Assembly (NCBI RefSeq): GCF_005154805.1 | Contig: NZ_CP039727.1 | Location: 2,725,501-2,789,500 of the forward strand | Reading direction: 5' to 3' | Source: Bacillus sp. S3 | GTDB lineage: Bacteria > Bacillota > Bacilli > Bacillales > Cytobacillaceae | DNA: 64,000 bases | In this document: positions 36,154 through 45,180 of the stretch, piece after piece | Layout of the letters: the number at the start of each line of letters is the position of its first letter | Position numbering within the stretch: the first letter of the stretch is position 1 | Made by a program: the position numbers and the translations under genes | The notes under the pieces: model-generated | What the model was told of the DNA's origin: nothing | Database searches by the model: none | What the model saw: only the letters and a program-made list of their open reading frames with translations

Positions 36154-37395
36154 TTATGAGCGGATTTGCCCCGTTCCCTGGACAATTGCTTTCGAAGTCG
36201 TCAATGCTTTTAGTCCCATTGGACCGCGGGCATGCAGTTTTTGCGTGCTGATGCCAATTTCAGCACCGTAACCGAACTGTTCCCCATCCGTAAACCGTGT
36301 CGAAGCATTATGATAAAGGACCGCCGCATCTACTGCCTTGAAAAATAAACTAACATTTTCTTGATTTTCGGTAATGATTGCTTCAGAATGCTTTGTACCA
36401 AATTCATCAATATGTTCAATCGCTTCTGTCACATCGTTCACGAGTTTCACCGCAAGAATCGGGGCTAAAAATTCAGATTGCCAGTCTTCTTCAGATGCTG
36501 GTTTAACAATCGAATAGCTAGAAACCAGCTCTTCACTTCCGCGAAGTTCAACCCCATTTTCATGAAGGGCATGCAGGAGCTCTGAAATATAGGGCCATTC
36601 TTCATGAATCAGTAACGTTTCGGCAGCATTGCAGACCGATGGGCGATGTAGTTTTGCATTTATCGCAATTTCGATCCCCATATTTTGTTTAGCTGTTGCA
36701 TCTATAAACACATGACAGTTGCCAACACCTGTTTCTAATACGGGTACAGTAGCATTTTGAACGACTGTTTGAATGAGACCCGCACCACCGCGTGGAATTA
36801 GTACATCCAAGTATTCATTTAGTTTAAACATCTCTGCTGCAGTTTCACGGCTCGTATCCTCCAAAAGCTGCACCGCATCCTCCGGGATGGCCGTCCCTGC
36901 CAGTGCCCCGCGCATAACATGAACAAGTGCTTTATTGGAGTGAATGGCTGAAGAACTGCCACGTAAAAGTACGGCATTTCCTGCCTTTAAACATAAGCTT
37001 CCGGCATCAACCGTTACATTTGGCCGTGCTTCGTATACCATCCCAATTACTCCAAGCGGCACCCGAACGGTTTCAATTTGCAGCCCGTTTGGCCGTTCCC
37101 ACGCCTCGATGGTTTCACCAACTGGATCTTCTAACTGAATTAATTGACGAACGCCATCAACAATTTGTTCGATTCTTTCTTCAGTTAACAGTAATCGATC
37201 TAAAAGAGACGACGACAGACCATTTTCTTTCCCCGCCGCAATATCCTTTGAATTCTCGCTTATTATCCATTCTTTTTCGGTTAATAAATGGTCAGCCATT
37301 TTCGCTAACGCCTCATTTTTCTCAACAGCTGACAGCATCCCCATCTGTTTTGCAGCCTTTTTTAATTTTCTTGCCTTTTCTATTAATTCACTCAT
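36154..37395 (-). CDS. proA: Glutamate-5-semialdehyde dehydrogenase
   Basis: A 413-residue ProA of normal length. It reduces glutamyl-5-phosphate to glutamate-5-semialdehyde with NADPH, the second step of proline synthesis. Visible family features are [20 protein letters not shown] (cofactor region), IPRGGAGLI, and the catalytic Cys in [11 protein letters not shown]. The ATG at 37395 is chosen because AAGGAG lies upstream; codons further upstream only extend into the proB end. It lies 8 bp after proB. Confidence 0.95.
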   Translation of the reverse strand: MSELIEKARKLKKAAKQMGMLSAVEKNEALAKMADHLLTEKEWIISENSKDIAAGKENGLSSSLLDRLLLTEERIEQIVDGVRQLIQLEDPVGETIEAWERPNGLQIETVRVPLGVIGMVYEARPNVTVDAGSLCLKAGNAVLLRGSSSAIHSNKALVHVMRGALAGTAIPEDAVQLLEDTSRETAAEMFKLNEYLDVLIPRGGAGLIQTVVQNATVPVLETGVGNCHVFIDATAKQNMGIEIAINAKLHRPSVCNAAETLLIHEEWPYISELLHALHENGVELRGSEELVSSYSIVKPASEEDWQSEFLAPILAVKLVNDVTEAIEHIDEFGTKHSEAIITENQENVSLFFKAVDAAVLYHNASTRFTDGEQFGYGAEIGISTQKLHARGPMGLKALTTSKAIVQGTGQIRS

Positions 37396-37403
37396 TCCTA
37401 AGT

Positions 37404-38516
37404 TCACTCCTTTGACACAGCGACCCAATTATCACGATGAATCACTTCTGCCTTTTTATTTATGGAATACACCTTTGACTGTTCACTTGGTAATCCTTTT
37501 ACCTTTAGCAAATCATTGGAGGAATAATAAATTTGTCCTTTTCCAACCGTTTTCCCTTTTTGATTTCTGACTGCCACGACATCCAGAGCATTAAATTCAC
37601 CTATTACATTGGTGACCCCTACCGGGAGTAAGCTTTTCCCATGGAAAAGAATTGCTTTTTCTGCCCCATCATCGATTTCGATCACGCCGCCGACTTGAGA
37701 ATGATAGGCAATCCATTGCTTCCTCATTTGCATTTGTGTCTGGAATGGACCGCCGATATAGGTTCCATCCCCTTTTCCAGCCAATATATCAACCAGCTTT
37801 TCTTTTCCGGTTCCAGTTCCAACGAAGACGCTGACACCAAGAGATAATGCTTTTTTCGCTGCAGCTAATTTCGACTTCATACCGCCGGTTCCAACGGATG
37901 AGCCGCTATCACCGGCAACTGCAAGCAGGTCTTCTGAAACCTCTGGGATGAAATTGAATTTCTTTGCCTCTCTGGAAATTTTCGGGTTGCCATCATATAG
38001 TCCATTAATATCCGTTAAAATAATCAAAGCGTTGGCATGTAAAAAACCACTCACAAGGGCTGATAGCAGGTCATTATCCCCGAAGGTTAATTCCTCAATC
38101 GACACCGAATCATTTTCATTTATTATCGGTAAAATGCCTCGTTGCAGCAGTTCATGGATCGTCGAGAACAGGTTTTGAAACCGGGTTTGACTGTAAAAAT
38201 CTTCACGGGTTAATAAAATCTGCGCGGGTACCATCTCAAATTTTTTGAACAGCTGAATATAATGCTGCATTAACAGGCCTTGACCGACAGCAGCCGCCGC
38301 TTGTTTTCCTGCTGTACTTTTTGGCCGCGCCGGATACCCTAAAGAGCCAAATCCTGCCGCAACAGCCCCGGATGAAATCAGAATGACCTCATGCCCTTCG
38401 GCTTTTAAATAAGCGAGTGCCTCCACATGATCACGGATTTTCTCCTCGGAAATCGTCCCCGAAGCATTTGTAAGCGAACTGCTACCAATTTTTACAACCA
38501 CAAGCTGTTTTTTCAT
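37404..38516 (-). CDS. proB: Glutamate 5-kinase
   Basis: A 370-residue ProB: amino-acid kinase domain (residues ~1-260, opening [10 protein letters not shown] and with IINENDSV and FGDNDLLSA), then a C-terminal PUA domain (~280-360). It phosphorylates glutamate as the committed step of proline synthesis. It is the first gene of the proBA operon, and its leader is a proline T-box, so it is induced by uncharged tRNA-Pro. Confidence 0.95.
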   Translation of the reverse strand: MKKQLVVVKIGSSSLTNASGTISEEKIRDHVEALAYLKAEGHEVILISSGAVAAGFGSLGYPARPKSTAGKQAAAAVGQGLLMQHYIQLFKKFEMVPAQILLTREDFYSQTRFQNLFSTIHELLQRGILPIINENDSVSIEELTFGDNDLLSALVSGFLHANALIILTDINGLYDGNPKISREAKKFNFIPEVSEDLLAVAGDSGSSVGTGGMKSKLAAAKKALSLGVSVFVGTGTGKEKLVDILAGKGDGTYIGGPFQTQMQMRKQWIAYHSQVGGVIEIDDGAEKAILFHGKSLLPVGVTNVIGEFNALDVVAVRNQKGKTVGKGQIYYSSNDLLKVKGLPSEQSKVYSINKKAEVIHRDNWVAVSKE

Positions 38517-38546
38517 AATCTGTTCGAACCTTTCTAATTAAAAATA

Positions 38547-38790
38547 AAAAAACGATTCCTCTGTCCTAAAAAAGGACGGAAAAATCGTTTCCGCGGTACC
38601 ACCTTCATTGACGCAAGCATCACGCCCGCGTCCCACTTGAGCCCGTAACGAGGGAAAACGGCTTATGTTTGCATAAGCAGCATTTAAGGGCAGGTTCAAT
38701 CATCTTTCTGTGAGAAACCTTCCAGCCTAAGGGTTTCACTCTCTAACACATTCCAATCATTTACTAGTCCCTTACCGTTAACAATTTCTT
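38547..38790 (-). promoter_or_regulatory. T-box leader (proline) of proBA
   Basis: The T-box consensus AAGGTGGTACCGCGG lies on the minus strand at 38605-38591. It is followed by a terminator made of AAACGATT/AATCGTTT with an inner GTCCT/AGGAC stem and a T run (38590-38547). Upstream is a Stem-I-like region; GAA-CCT-GC at 38697-38690 offers CCU (proline) as the specifier codon. Binding of uncharged tRNA-Pro would favour the antiterminator and switch on proBA. Confidence 0.9.
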
Positions 38791-38801
38791 AATTTCCTTT
38801 G

Positions 38802-38830
38802 ATTATCCATAGAAAACTAGAAAAAGTCAA
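38802..38830 (-). promoter_or_regulatory. Sigma-A-type promoter of proBA
   Basis: TTGACT (38830-38825) and GATAAT (38807-38802) on the minus strand with a 17-bp spacer, just upstream of the T-box leader. Confidence 0.8.
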
Positions 38831-38854
38831 TAGAATTTTTAGAAAATTCAACAA

Positions 38855-38886
38855 TGAAAAAGCCAATTGGTGATGTCCAATCAGCT
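38855..38886 (-). terminator. Terminator of wrbA
   Basis: Arms AGCCAATTGG and CCAATCAGCT (with an internal mismatch), followed on the minus strand by TTTTT. Confidence 0.65.
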
Positions 38887-38894
38887 CTTCTCTC

Positions 38895-39506
38895 TTATTG
38901 ATTCGCCTTTTTTACCCATTCAGCAATAGTTACGGTCCGTTTTGCCTGGTGTTTTACCGTTGCCTGTACATCTTCAATCATTTTCCCGTCCTGACCTACG
39001 GTAACACTTGTGCCGTATGGATTTCCTCCTGAACCGAAAATGACTGGATCCGTATAACCTGGTGCTGCCACAATCGCTCCCCAATGGTACATGGAGGTGT
39101 AGAGTGATAAAATTGTTGCTTCTTGACCGCCATGTGGATTTTGCGCCGATGACATCGCACTAACAACTTTATTCACAGTCTTGCCATTAAACCAAAGGCC
39201 GCCGCACGTATCGAGGAATTGCTTCATTTGTGCAGGCATGTTGCCGAATCGGGTAGGAACACTAAATATAATAGCATCAGCCCACTCTATATCCTCTAAT
39301 TTCACTTCAGGCACATGTGCTGTTGCCTCTACATGTGCCTTCCAGCCCGGATTACCTTCAATTACAGATTGTGGTGCAAGCTCAGGCACCTTTAATATTT
39401 TTACTTCTGCACCAGCTTCTTTTCCACCTTCTGCAGCCCATTGAGATAGTTGATAATTCGTTCCACCCATACTGTAATAAATGACAGCTAATTTTACGTT
39501 GGTCAT
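38895..39506 (-). CDS. wrbA: NAD(P)H:quinone oxidoreductase, WrbA family
   Basis: A 203-residue flavodoxin-like WrbA protein. The FMN phosphate loop is YYSMGGTNYQLSQ (residues ~8-20), then PTRFGNMPAQMKQFLD and SSAQNPHGGQE, with YHWGAIVAAPGY as the quinone-site region. It performs two-electron quinone reduction that limits semiquinone formation. The ATG at 39506 (AAGGAG seven bases upstream) is preferred over the ATG two codons earlier. Confidence 0.93.
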   Translation of the reverse strand: MTNVKLAVIYYSMGGTNYQLSQWAAEGGKEAGAEVKILKVPELAPQSVIEGNPGWKAHVEATAHVPEVKLEDIEWADAIIFSVPTRFGNMPAQMKQFLDTCGGLWFNGKTVNKVVSAMSSAQNPHGGQEATILSLYTSMYHWGAIVAAPGYTDPVIFGSGGNPYGTSVTVGQDGKMIEDVQATVKHQAKRTVTIAEWVKKANQ

Positions 39507-39581
39507 TTTCATTCTCCTTTAAGTAAAATATCTAAACCATAACGAACAAATTTATCATTCCCGTTTATTCTGTTTTAATTC

Positions 39582-39611
39582 AAAAAAAAGAGAGACCAAA
39601 AATTGGCCTCT
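39582..39611 (-). terminator. Terminator of SF1 helicase gene
   Basis: AGAGACCA (39590-39597) and TGGCCTCT (39604-39611) with one mismatch and an eight-T run on the minus strand. Confidence 0.8.
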
Positions 39612-39614
39612 GTG

Positions 39615-41861
39615 CTACTTTATTGGTAAAAATTGACTCAAAAAATATTCTGAAACCTTCTGGGAATCAAGCCTCACCGAAATAAATGGCGGTCTTACAT
39701 CACTCGCTCCTTCAAACAGGTGTCCTAACCATATGACTCTATCATCAATGACGATAAATGGAAATGACAGCCCTTCGTTTTGCCATTGATCAGGTTGTAT
39801 TTCTGTTATTTCTGCTTTAGAAATAACCATTAAACTTACTTGTTTCCCTCGATTGCGGAGTGTGTTTTTCCATTCACGCGACAGTGAGGCATGCGCTGGA
39901 ATAGAAATAACAATCGATGACATGGCAGCCTCGATATCCTGAAAAACACTTTCTACCTTACGTGCATGCATCCATTGCAATCTTGGGTGCTGGTGTTGAA
40001 TCCACCTGCCGATCTGTCCTATATCTACAGTTTGGCGGTGCCCCACTTGATGCTCCACAAGTTGTCTAAGTGTTTTTCCATTATATATATGCTTACGAAT
40101 AAATGACTGATTACTTACATGAATGAACTTCCCTCTTGTCCTTGTAATCGCTACATTGATCAACCGTTCGCTATCCTTGCCTATTAATAACATTCCTGCA
40201 CGAATCTGAGGCTCGCTGTCAACAGTGTCAAACACCATGACATCCCGTTCACTGCCTTGGAATCGATGAACAGTTGCCGCAATAATATCGGCTGTGGCAC
40301 ATTCGGCTGCATATAAATCAGCTAATAAAAGCTCCATTACATTTGCTTGAGCACGATAGGGGGTAACATACCCAATTGATCGCAGGCCATTCACGTATGA
40401 TTCATGAATCAGTTGGAACGATAATAATGCCTGCCAAAAATTCATTCGTGAATGAGAAGAGCGCTCTGTTATACAATAGGCACCGGTAAAACTCGTATCC
40501 ACCAGAACAGATGCTCTGTCAGGAAAAGGGGCTTTTTTGACAATCGTATTTCTGCTTGTACCAACACTTTCATGATCACCAACATGTGAATCATAGATGA
40601 ATTGATTGGTAAATGCAGAAATATCGGGATGCATTCTCCGTTGTTCTTTTAATAACAATAAATGGGGATGGAGTTCACCGCGCTCAACCCACTTTACAAT
40701 GCCTGCACGATGAAAAATATCCTCTTTTAACCACAACGTAACAAGAGAATCTCTAGAAGACGCGATTGGCGGCAATTGCTTAAAATCACCGCAGATGATT
40801 ACACGTTTTCCGAGTGTAGCAGCGAAGGCAGCCTGAGGTACATAAGCCATACTCGCTTCATCTAGAATAACAACATCATATTCCTTTTCATAAATCGCAG
40901 GATCACTTGCGGCTTTTGCCAGTGTTGTCCCAACTACAAATGCATCCTTCACAAATTGAATTTCCTTTTGGCGAATCTTTTCAAGAATTTTGGCTATTCT
41001 CATTTCAAGTTCCAACAAATGATCGGTGTCCCTTTTACTAAAAGAACGGACTAGATCCTGCTTGAGATGTCGTCTTTCCTCTATTAATTTTTCTTTATCC
41101 TCAGCAAGATGCGGGTCAACCTTTTGGAGGAGCTGACTCGTGGTAATCGCTTCGTGGGCTGCGAGGAGTTCCCCAGTATTTAAACCATAGCGAAGGACAT
41201 CCCCTTCTCGATAGCGTCCTTTCTTTTTTATAAAAGATGAAATTTCACTAATTAAGACATCAACGGCTTGATTACTATGTGATAAGATTAATACTCGTTT
41301 TTCTTGAAAATATTTATTTGCGGCTGCCCGGGCTAGTGTATAGGTTTTTCCCGTCCCAGGCGGTCCCCAAACAAAGGTAACAGGATTATATTTTGAGCGC
41401 AAAACTAATTCGTGTACATTACTTTTACTTTTTTCAGCCGGATGCTTCGCAGGCATCGAGGGGTCCATTAATTTTTTTACTCGCAAACGTTTCTGTTTGG
41501 TTTTTTTGATGTCATCCAATCGTTGGATCAGTTGTTCCAGCAGTTCCCATGGATCGTGAAATAAAAAGGCTTCTGAGATTAAATCTCCAAATGATTGCTC
41601 AAGGGCAATGATCACGCTTTTGCCTTCAGATGAGAGGACATGTCCGGTTTGCTTTAAACCACCCCATTCAAGGCGTATTGATGATCCTACAGGGATTCGT
41701 AATGAATAGGAGGTATCAAAATAATAGGTAAACGAATCATCACTCGATAATAATCTCCCATTAGAGACGATGAATTTGTTACTGCCGTACTTTTTTAAAT
41801 AGGATATTTCATTTTGAAGGGCCTGCTGCCATTCTTTGATGTATGTTATTGTACTTGTCAT
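39615..41861 (-). CDS. Superfamily 1 (Upf1/AAA_11-12 type) helicase with PLD-like C-terminal domain
   Basis: A 748-residue protein. The N-terminal ~150 residues form a beta-rich domain. The SF1 motor has Walker A WGPPGTGKTYT near residue 166, Walker B VVILDEASMAY, GDFKQLPP, KEQRRMHPDI, VTPYRAQANV, ATVHRFQGSERD and NVAITRTRG, the motif series of Upf1-like helicases. The last ~110 residues (opening MSSIVISIPAHASLSREW, later SFPFIVIDDRVIWLG) resemble a phospholipase-D-like module without a visible HKD motif, so it is probably non-catalytic. It acts on DNA or RNA ends; the biological role is unknown. Confidence 0.85.
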   Translation of the reverse strand: MTSTITYIKEWQQALQNEISYLKKYGSNKFIVSNGRLLSSDDSFTYYFDTSYSLRIPVGSSIRLEWGGLKQTGHVLSSEGKSVIIALEQSFGDLISEAFLFHDPWELLEQLIQRLDDIKKTKQKRLRVKKLMDPSMPAKHPAEKSKSNVHELVLRSKYNPVTFVWGPPGTGKTYTLARAAANKYFQEKRVLILSHSNQAVDVLISEISSFIKKKGRYREGDVLRYGLNTGELLAAHEAITTSQLLQKVDPHLAEDKEKLIEERRHLKQDLVRSFSKRDTDHLLELEMRIAKILEKIRQKEIQFVKDAFVVGTTLAKAASDPAIYEKEYDVVILDEASMAYVPQAAFAATLGKRVIICGDFKQLPPIASSRDSLVTLWLKEDIFHRAGIVKWVERGELHPHLLLLKEQRRMHPDISAFTNQFIYDSHVGDHESVGTSRNTIVKKAPFPDRASVLVDTSFTGAYCITERSSHSRMNFWQALLSFQLIHESYVNGLRSIGYVTPYRAQANVMELLLADLYAAECATADIIAATVHRFQGSERDVMVFDTVDSEPQIRAGMLLIGKDSERLINVAITRTRGKFIHVSNQSFIRKHIYNGKTLRQLVEHQVGHRQTVDIGQIGRWIQHQHPRLQWMHARKVESVFQDIEAAMSSIVISIPAHASLSREWKNTLRNRGKQVSLMVISKAEITEIQPDQWQNEGLSFPFIVIDDRVIWLGHLFEGASDVRPPFISVRLDSQKVSEYFLSQFLPIK

Positions 41862-41942
41862 GAATCTCTTCCTTTAATTTAAAAAATGCTCATCCTTGAT
41901 CGATTTACTGTTTGTCCAATCATATCATTTAAGGAAAAAATG

Positions 41943-41974
41943 AAAAAGCACCCGTTTCAAATTAGAACGGATGC
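41943..41974 (-). terminator. Terminator of the small HTH gene
   Basis: GCACCCGTTT and AACGGATGC arms with a mismatch, followed by TTTTTC on the minus strand. Confidence 0.65.
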
Positions 41975-41988
41975 CTGGGTGGGACTAT

Positions 41989-42189
41989 TTATATGGAAAC
42001 GTCTCCAACTGAGAAGGTACAATTTAACACATCTGAAATTCTGGCCAAGGTTGATACCTGTACATCTAACTCGCCTTCTTCAATCGCTGCAATTGTTTCA
42101 GCATGCAGTCCTGAAAGGAAAGCAAGTGTTTCTATTTCCATTTCACGGTTTACTCTTATTTTCTTCAATTGATGTCCAATATTGTTCAT
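41989..42189 (-). CDS. Small XRE-family HTH protein
   Basis: A 66-residue protein that is one Cro/C1-type helix-turn-helix domain (MNNIGHQLKKIRVNREMEIETLAFLSG..., recognition pattern ETIAAIEEGE). The ATG at 42189 has GAGGGG upstream. It follows deoC by 28 bp on the same strand, so it may be the last gene of the BMC operon and a local regulator. Single-domain XRE proteins are common, so a link to the compartment is not certain. Confidence 0.78.
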   Translation of the reverse strand: MNNIGHQLKKIRVNREMEIETLAFLSGLHAETIAAIEEGELDVQVSTLARISDVLNCTFSVGDVSI

Positions 42190-42217
42190 TAGAAGCACCC
42201 CTCATATGGAATAAAAA

Positions 42218-43018
42218 TTAATAACCGGTACCTTGTCCGCCCGTTATGATAGCAATACTTGAGCTTGCGCCAATTCTGGTCGCACCTGCTTGGATCAACT
42301 TTCTGGCAGTATCTAAATCTCGTACACAAGCAGATGCTTTCACGCCCATATCAGGACCGACCGCCTCGCGCATTAACTTGATGTCTTCAGGTGTCGCGCA
42401 GCCAGGACCAAAACCGGTTGAAGTTTTCACGAAATCGGCACCGGCCATTTTCGCTAAAATACAAGCCTTTTTCTTTTCTTCGATTTCAAGAAGGCCGGTT
42501 TCGATAATGACCTTAACAGGTGCGTGGCCTTTGGCTGCTAAAACAACCCCTTCAATGTCTTTTTTCACGGTGTCAAAGTCACCGGATTTAAGTGCACCAA
42601 CATTTATGACCATATCGATTTCTGTTGCACCATTTGCAATTGCGTCACGTGTTTCAGCTGATTTCACAAACGTGCTTGTTGCTCCTAACGGAAAGCCGAC
42701 AACCGTGGTAACACCTACGCCAGATCCTTCCAGTTCTTTAGCAGCAGTCTGTACCCAGTATGGATTCACACACACGGTTGCGAATTTATGTTCTTTTGCT
42801 TCTTCACAAAGCTTGATGATTTGCTCTTTAGATGCCTCTGGCTTTAAAAGTGTATGATCGATCATTCGAGCAACAGACGGGCCCGTGATAATGGCGGTCG
42901 CTGGTCCTTCTTTATACGTTACGTTTCCAGAAGGTTTAACCTCCTTCAACGCTTCCTTATTTGTTAATTGCTGCATGATTTGATTTGTAATTTGTTCTAC
43001 TAATGCTTCAATTTGCAC
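42218..43018 (-). CDS. deoC: Deoxyribose-phosphate aldolase with N-terminal encapsulation-peptide-like extension
   Basis: A 266-residue DeoC: deoxyribose-5-phosphate to acetaldehyde plus glyceraldehyde-3-phosphate. The aldolase barrel starts near residue 51 ([13 protein letters not shown]). The Schiff-base Lys lies in DFVKTSTGF and the second active-site Lys in [10 protein letters not shown], where the phosphate-loop Gly-Gly of most DeoC proteins reads Ala-Cys. The chain ends in Tyr like E. coli DeoC. The first ~45 residues are extra: an amphipathic helix ([18 protein letters not shown]) plus a linker, as in proteins packed into microcompartments. The start is GTG with GAGGTG upstream. It is the last enzyme gene of the BMC operon. 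Confidence 0.92.
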   Translation of the reverse strand: MQIEALVEQITNQIMQQLTNKEALKEVKPSGNVTYKEGPATAIITGPSVARMIDHTLLKPEASKEQIIKLCEEAKEHKFATVCVNPYWVQTAAKELEGSGVGVTTVVGFPLGATSTFVKSAETRDAIANGATEIDMVINVGALKSGDFDTVKKDIEGVVLAAKGHAPVKVIIETGLLEIEEKKKACILAKMAGADFVKTSTGFGPGCATPEDIKLMREAVGPDMGVKASACVRDLDTARKLIQAGATRIGASSSIAIITGGQGTGY

Positions 43019-43035
43019 CCTTATTCACCTCACCC

Positions 43036-43299
43036 TTAATGTAGTCGATCAACGATTCCGGCAATGACGGCATCAAAAGAACCAGTTGGATCTTCTAAAA
43101 TGTCCTTGGCCGATCCGCCTTCTTCCAAAACCAGTACATAATCACCAACTCCAGCCTGAAAGCGGTCAAAGGCAATCATGGCTTCACCGCATTCGTTCCC
43201 CTCTGCATCAACAGGGATCACAACCATTAGCTTTTTATTCTGATGACTCGGTGTTTTAATCGTTGATACGACATTCCCAACCACTTTTGCTAGTTTCAT
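43036..43299 (-). CDS. BMC-P (EutN/CcmL) pentameric shell vertex protein
   Basis: An 87-residue EutN/CcmL-family protein that caps vertices of a microcompartment shell. The family start KVVGNVVSTIKTPSHQNKKLMVVIPVD, the GVGDYVLVLEEGGSAKDIL loop and the AVIAGIVDRLH end are all present. One of three BMC-P genes in the operon, 17 bp upstream of deoC. Confidence 0.92.
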   Translation of the reverse strand: MKLAKVVGNVVSTIKTPSHQNKKLMVVIPVDAEGNECGEAMIAFDRFQAGVGDYVLVLEEGGSAKDILEDPTGSFDAVIAGIVDRLH

Positions 43300-43574
43300 T
43301 ATTTTACTGCAAGAAGAATTTTTTCGATATCAGTATGCGGTCTTGGGATTACATGGACAGATAAGAACTCGCCAACACGCTGTGCGGCATCGGCACCTGC
43401 TTCTGTTGCTGCCTTCACCGCACCAACATCACCTCGCACCATGACACAAACCAAACCTCCCCCAACATTCACTTTTCCAAGAAGGGTAACATTTGCTGCT
43501 TTTGTCATCGCATCTGCCGCTTCAATAGCTCCTACTAATCCTTTTGTTTCAATCATTCCTAATGCGTTGCTCAT
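43299..43574 (-). CDS. BMC-H hexameric shell protein (short form)
   Basis: A 91-residue PduA/CcmK-type hexamer protein: [20 protein letters not shown], then the pore loop region [10 protein letters not shown], and [20 protein letters not shown]. It forms the shell facets. It differs from the operon's other BMC-H in its pore loop. It shares one base with the next BMC-P gene. Confidence 0.95.
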   Translation of the reverse strand: MSNALGMIETKGLVGAIEAADAMTKAANVTLLGKVNVGGGLVCVMVRGDVGAVKAATEAGADAAQRVGEFLSVHVIPRPHTDIEKILLAVK

Positions 43575-43862
43575 TTATTTTTCCTCCATTCGTTTAGTCA
43601 CATTATAGTAATCGATAATTCCTAAAATCCCAGCGTCTGATGGGACTAAATCTTTATTAAGCGGTAGGGAAGACTCCCTGCTTTTGGCAAGATAAACGAG
43701 ATCCCCTTGTCCTGATTGTCCTATCGTATCTATAGCCACAAGTGGTTTGCCTTTATCCTGTAACTGATCATCAACTGGTTGGACAATCAGAAGCTTTAAC
43801 CCTATTAAATTTTCATTTTTATGGGTACAGACCATGTTTCCAATCACTTTGGCTACAAACAT
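43575..43862 (-). CDS. BMC-P (EutN/CcmL) pentameric shell vertex protein
   Basis: A 95-residue vertex protein. The start MFVAKVIGNMVCTHKNENLIG, the LLIVQPVDDQ strand, the GQGDLVYLAKSRESS loop and the GILGIIDYYNV end define the EutN/CcmL family. The loops are longer than in the 87-aa paralogue, suggesting a distinct vertex type. Confidence 0.92.
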   Translation of the reverse strand: MFVAKVIGNMVCTHKNENLIGLKLLIVQPVDDQLQDKGKPLVAIDTIGQSGQGDLVYLAKSRESSLPLNKDLVPSDAGILGIIDYYNVTKRMEEK

Positions 43863-43877
43863 TTTTCTAACCTGCCT

Positions 43878-44333
43878 TTAACGATGTAAGAAGCGACTTT
43901 CAATTTCCATAATCTTCGTGACACGGCGGTCATGTCGGCCACCTGCAAAGTCGGTTTCCAGCCAAGTTTTTACTAATTGCTTTGCAAGACCTTCGCCTAT
44001 AAATTGCCCGCCAATCGATAACACATTGGCGTTATTGTGTTCTTTACTGTTGATGACAGAGGATAAATCCCAGCACACCGCACCGCGGACGCCGGGGATT
44101 TTATTTAGTACCATCCCGCTGCCGATGCCCACACCATCGATCATGATGCCGACATAGTCAGCATTCGTGGCAACTGTTTCGCCAACCAGAAAGGCGATAT
44201 CGGGATAGTCTACTGATTCACCCGCCTTACAGCCAAAGTCAAGATATTCATAACCTAGTTCAGTTAAATACGTTTTTAATGTTTCTTTCAGTTCGTATCC
44301 ACCATGGTCGCAGCCAATCGCAACTTTTTTCAT
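43878..44333 (-). CDS. rpiB: Ribose-5-phosphate isomerase B
   Basis: A 151-residue RpiB/LacAB-family sugar-phosphate isomerase: IGCDHGGYELKE at the start, the DYVGIMIDGVGIGSGMVLNK phosphate/catalytic loop and HNNANVLSIGG. In this family the catalytic Cys normally sits in the loop (GICGTG-type); here that position reads IDGVGIG, so the acid/base residue may differ. No targeting extension is visible. The start overlaps tpiA by 4 bp (ATGA). It would isomerise ribose-5-P/ribulose-5-P or a related pentose phosphate. Confidence 0.85.
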   Translation of the reverse strand: MKKVAIGCDHGGYELKETLKTYLTELGYEYLDFGCKAGESVDYPDIAFLVGETVATNADYVGIMIDGVGIGSGMVLNKIPGVRGAVCWDLSSVINSKEHNNANVLSIGGQFIGEGLAKQLVKTWLETDFAGGRHDRRVTKIMEIESRFLHR

Positions 44334-45169
44334 TTACTTTTTTCTCCTTTGGCAAATACATTAATTATTCCGTCAAACGATTGAGCCTTCAGGCTCGCAC
44401 CACCGACAAGTACGCCATCTATATCCGGCATCACACAGTAGTCGGCAGCATTGCTTTCATTCGCTGATCCTCCATATAAAATCGATATTCCGACTGCTTG
44501 AGGGCCGAGAATTTGCTTCAAAACGGAGCGAATATAGGCATGTGTTTGCTGGGCTGAATCAGCTGTTGCTGATTGCCCTGTTCCAATTGCCCATACCGGC
44601 TCGTACGCAATAATCACTTCGCTGGAACTGACATCCTTCAATGCGCCGAAAAGCTGTGTCGTTAAAACTCGTTCCGTTTGCCGTGAATTTTTTTCTTCTA
44701 ACGTTTCGCCGATGCAAATAATCGGTGTTAGCCCTGTCTTTAGCGCCTGTTTTACCTTTTTATTTACGAGTTGATCATCCTCGCCGGCATACTGCCTTCT
44801 TTCGGAATGGCCAATGATGACGTATTCGCATCCAACATCCAGCAGCATGCTTGTGGATGTTTCGCCTGTGTAAGCCCCTTGATCAGCCCAATGGACGTTT
44901 TGGCTGCCTAAAGCAATTGGTTTTCCTGATTGCTTGATCAAAAGATGTGCCGGATAGAGAAGCTGTGTCGGCGGACAGATAACGACAGATACATTCTTAT
45001 TGCTCTTTAGGTCATGAAAGAATTCGGCTGCCTCAGCTACCATATTGTTCATTTTCCAATTGCCAATGACATACGTCTTTCGATCGTGTTGAAGCTCAAG
45101 ACCGCTTAATGTATGACTAATTGCATCTCTTACAAGGTTTTTGATATAAATTTCAATGAATTGTTCCAT
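44330..45169 (-). CDS. tpiA: Triosephosphate isomerase with encapsulation-peptide-like N-terminus
   Basis: A 279-residue TIM. The barrel begins about residue 30 with YVIGNWKMN (catalytic Lys39). Catalytic His is in IIGHSERRQY, catalytic Glu in AYEPVWAIGTG, and the phosphate-binding ILYGGSAN is intact, so it should be active. The first ~28 residues (MEQFIEIYIKNLVRDAISHTL) are not part of a normal TIM (~250 aa); they form an amphipathic helix resembling BMC targeting peptides. It would convert glyceraldehyde-3-P from DeoC to DHAP. A glycolytic tpiA is expected elsewhere. Confidence 0.92.
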   Translation of the reverse strand: MEQFIEIYIKNLVRDAISHTLSGLELQHDRKTYVIGNWKMNNMVAEAAEFFHDLKSNKNVSVVICPPTQLLYPAHLLIKQSGKPIALGSQNVHWADQGAYTGETSTSMLLDVGCEYVIIGHSERRQYAGEDDQLVNKKVKQALKTGLTPIICIGETLEEKNSRQTERVLTTQLFGALKDVSSSEVIIAYEPVWAIGTGQSATADSAQQTHAYIRSVLKQILGPQAVGISILYGGSANESNAADYCVMPDIDGVLVGGASLKAQSFDGIINVFAKGEKSK

Positions 45170-45180
45170 TCTCTTTCACC

